Source: DYRB01 sp041307765
GTDB taxonomy: Bacteria > Pseudomonadota > Gammaproteobacteria > Chromatiales > Chromatiaceae
Length of the DNA: 5,665 bases
NCBI GenBank assembly: GCA_041307765.1
Contig: JBFZCW010000125.1
Location: 1-5,665 of the forward strand
Direction: 5' to 3'
Shown: in pieces, positions 4,939-5,665 of the stretch
Layout: the number at the start of each line of letters is the position of its first letter
Position numbering within the stretch: the stretch's first letter is position 1
The notes under the pieces: model-generated
The model's database searches: none
Told to the model about the DNA's origin: nothing
The model's input: only the letters and a program-made list of their open reading frames with translations
Program-made: the position numbers and the translations under genes

Positions 4939-5616
4939 TTAGCCGCGCCCCTGCCGCTGCAACAGGGTCGAAAACTCCTGCATGAACTCTTCGTAGCGGT
5001 TGTTGAGCCGCTCGATCTGGTTGCTGAACCTGTTGTAGGCAATGACCGCAGGGATGGCGGCAAACAGGCCGATCGCGGTGGCCACCAGGGCCTCGGAAAT
5101 GCCGGGGGCGACCAGGGCCAGGGTCGCCTGCTGGACGTTCCCCAGGGCATGGAAGGAGTGCATGATCCCCCAAACCGTCCCGAAGAGCCCGACGTAGGGG
5201 CTGGTGGACCCGACGGTGGCCAGGAAGGGCAGGTGGGTATCGAGGCGGTCCATTTCGCGGCTCAGGGCAACGCGCATGGAGCGCTCCGCCCCCTGGATGA
5301 CTGCCATGGTGTCGCCGCTGTCGTCGCCCTTGCGCAGGCGCACGTACTCCTTGAAGCCGCCGCGGAAGATGTTCGCCAAGCCGCTCACGGCCTTGTCGTC
5401 CTGGCTAAGATCGCGGTAAAGCGCGCTGAGATCGCCGCCCGACCAGAAGCGCTGCTCGAAGGCGTCGGCCGCCCGGTGGGCCCGCTTCAGGGTCCAGGCG
5501 CGGTCGAAGATCATGGTCCACGAGACGATGGAAGCCAATACGAGCGTCAGCAGTACGAGCTGAACGACCAGGCTCGCGTGCAGGACCAGATCGAGGATGG
5601 AAAGCTCAGAGCCCAT
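4939..5616 (-). CDS. tolQ: TolQ, inner-membrane proton channel subunit (MotA/ExbB family)
   Basis: A 225-aa protein (E. coli 230). It forms the proton-conducting core with TolR and binds the TolA membrane helix. Three transmembrane segments are visible, at about 12-36, 130-156 and 168-192, with the large cytoplasmic loop between the first two. The family signature is clear: TVGSTSPYVGLFGTVWGIM in segment 2 and APGISEALVATAIGLFAAIP in segment 3. T147 and T180 correspond to the threonines lining the proton path in E. coli (T145, T178). The ATG at 5616 has GGAG (5627-5624) 7 bases upstream and overlaps the end of ybgC by 11 bases, which suggests translational coupling. Confidence 0.97.
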   Translation of the reverse strand: MGSELSILDLVLHASLVVQLVLLTLVLASIVSWTMIFDRAWTLKRAHRAADAFEQRFWSGGDLSALYRDLSQDDKAVSGLANIFRGGFKEYVRLRKGDDSGDTMAVIQGAERSMRVALSREMDRLDTHLPFLATVGSTSPYVGLFGTVWGIMHSFHALGNVQQATLALVAPGISEALVATAIGLFAAIPAVIAYNRFSNQIERLNNRYEEFMQEFSTLLQRQGRG

Positions 5617-5665
5617 GGGCTATCTCCGCCAAAAGCTGCTTAGGGATACGGGCCGGGCGCAAGGT
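5606..5665 (-). CDS. ybgC: YbgC thioesterase, C-terminal end only (partial)
   Basis: The open frame entering from the right edge ends in TGA at 5608-5606 and gives 19 residues, including RPARIPKQLLAEI. This resembles the E. coli YbgC tail (KPRALPKSIVAEF), and ybgC is the usual first gene of the tol-pal operon. YbgC is a hotdog-fold acyl-CoA thioesterase. The rest of the gene is outside the window, so only the tail and the position support the call. It overlaps the tolQ start by 11 bases. Confidence 0.75.
   Translation of the reverse strand, partial: TLRPARIPKQLLAEIAHGL

Noticed and set aside
4911..5150. Long upstream extension of TolR into tolQ
   Set aside because: It is out of frame with tolQ and of odd composition. 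Length and the conserved TolR N-terminus place the start at 4910.

Overview
The window is a Tol-Pal operon with a lysine tRNA at its end. Every gene lies on the minus strand, so transcription runs from right to left. Reading in that direction, the order is: the last 19 codons of ybgC (entering at the right edge), tolQ, tolR, tolA, tolB, pal, cpoB (ybgF), tRNA-Lys(UUU), and an intrinsic terminator at the left edge. High GC content, this gene order and the tRNA-Lys directly after cpoB point to a gammaproteobacterium. The GC-rich, non-enteric look would suit a Chromatiales- or Pseudomonas-like lineage, but the sequence does not settle the genus. I see no mobile element, CRISPR array, phage gene or defence gene.

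Layout. Positions 5606-5665 hold the end of the YbgC thioesterase, overlapping the tolQ start. TolQ and TolR (5616 to 4461) are the proton-motive-force-driven inner-membrane motor. TolA (4448 to 2976) is the periplasm-spanning link, with an unusually long, repetitive Ala/Glu/Arg/Lys helix. A 130-base spacer, the only sizeable gap inside the operon, separates tolA from tolB and may carry a second promoter. TolB (2845 to 1559) is a periplasmic beta-propeller. Pal (1548 to 1024) is the outer-membrane lipoprotein that binds peptidoglycan. CpoB (992 to 186) is a periplasmic coiled-coil/TPR protein. tRNA-Lys occupies 126 to 51, and the terminator is at about 13-43. There is no gene-free stretch over 300 bases.

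How they work together. From knowledge of the E. coli families: TolQ-TolR use the proton gradient to energise TolA. TolA reaches through the peptidoglycan to TolB and Pal, moving Pal and constricting the outer membrane at the division site. CpoB links this machinery to PBP1B-dependent wall synthesis. Tight spacing (11-base overlap, then gaps of 28, 12, 130, 10 and 31 bases) supports co-transcription.

The core genes are ordinary and intact. The points worth a second look are: U in place of the near-invariant C56 of the tRNA T-loop; a hairpin without a U-tract directly after the cpoB stop, which may let operon transcripts run into the tRNA; near-identical 123-bp tandem repeats in tolA; an eight-G tract inside tolB; and the structured tolA-tolB spacer. 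I found no convincing new system.
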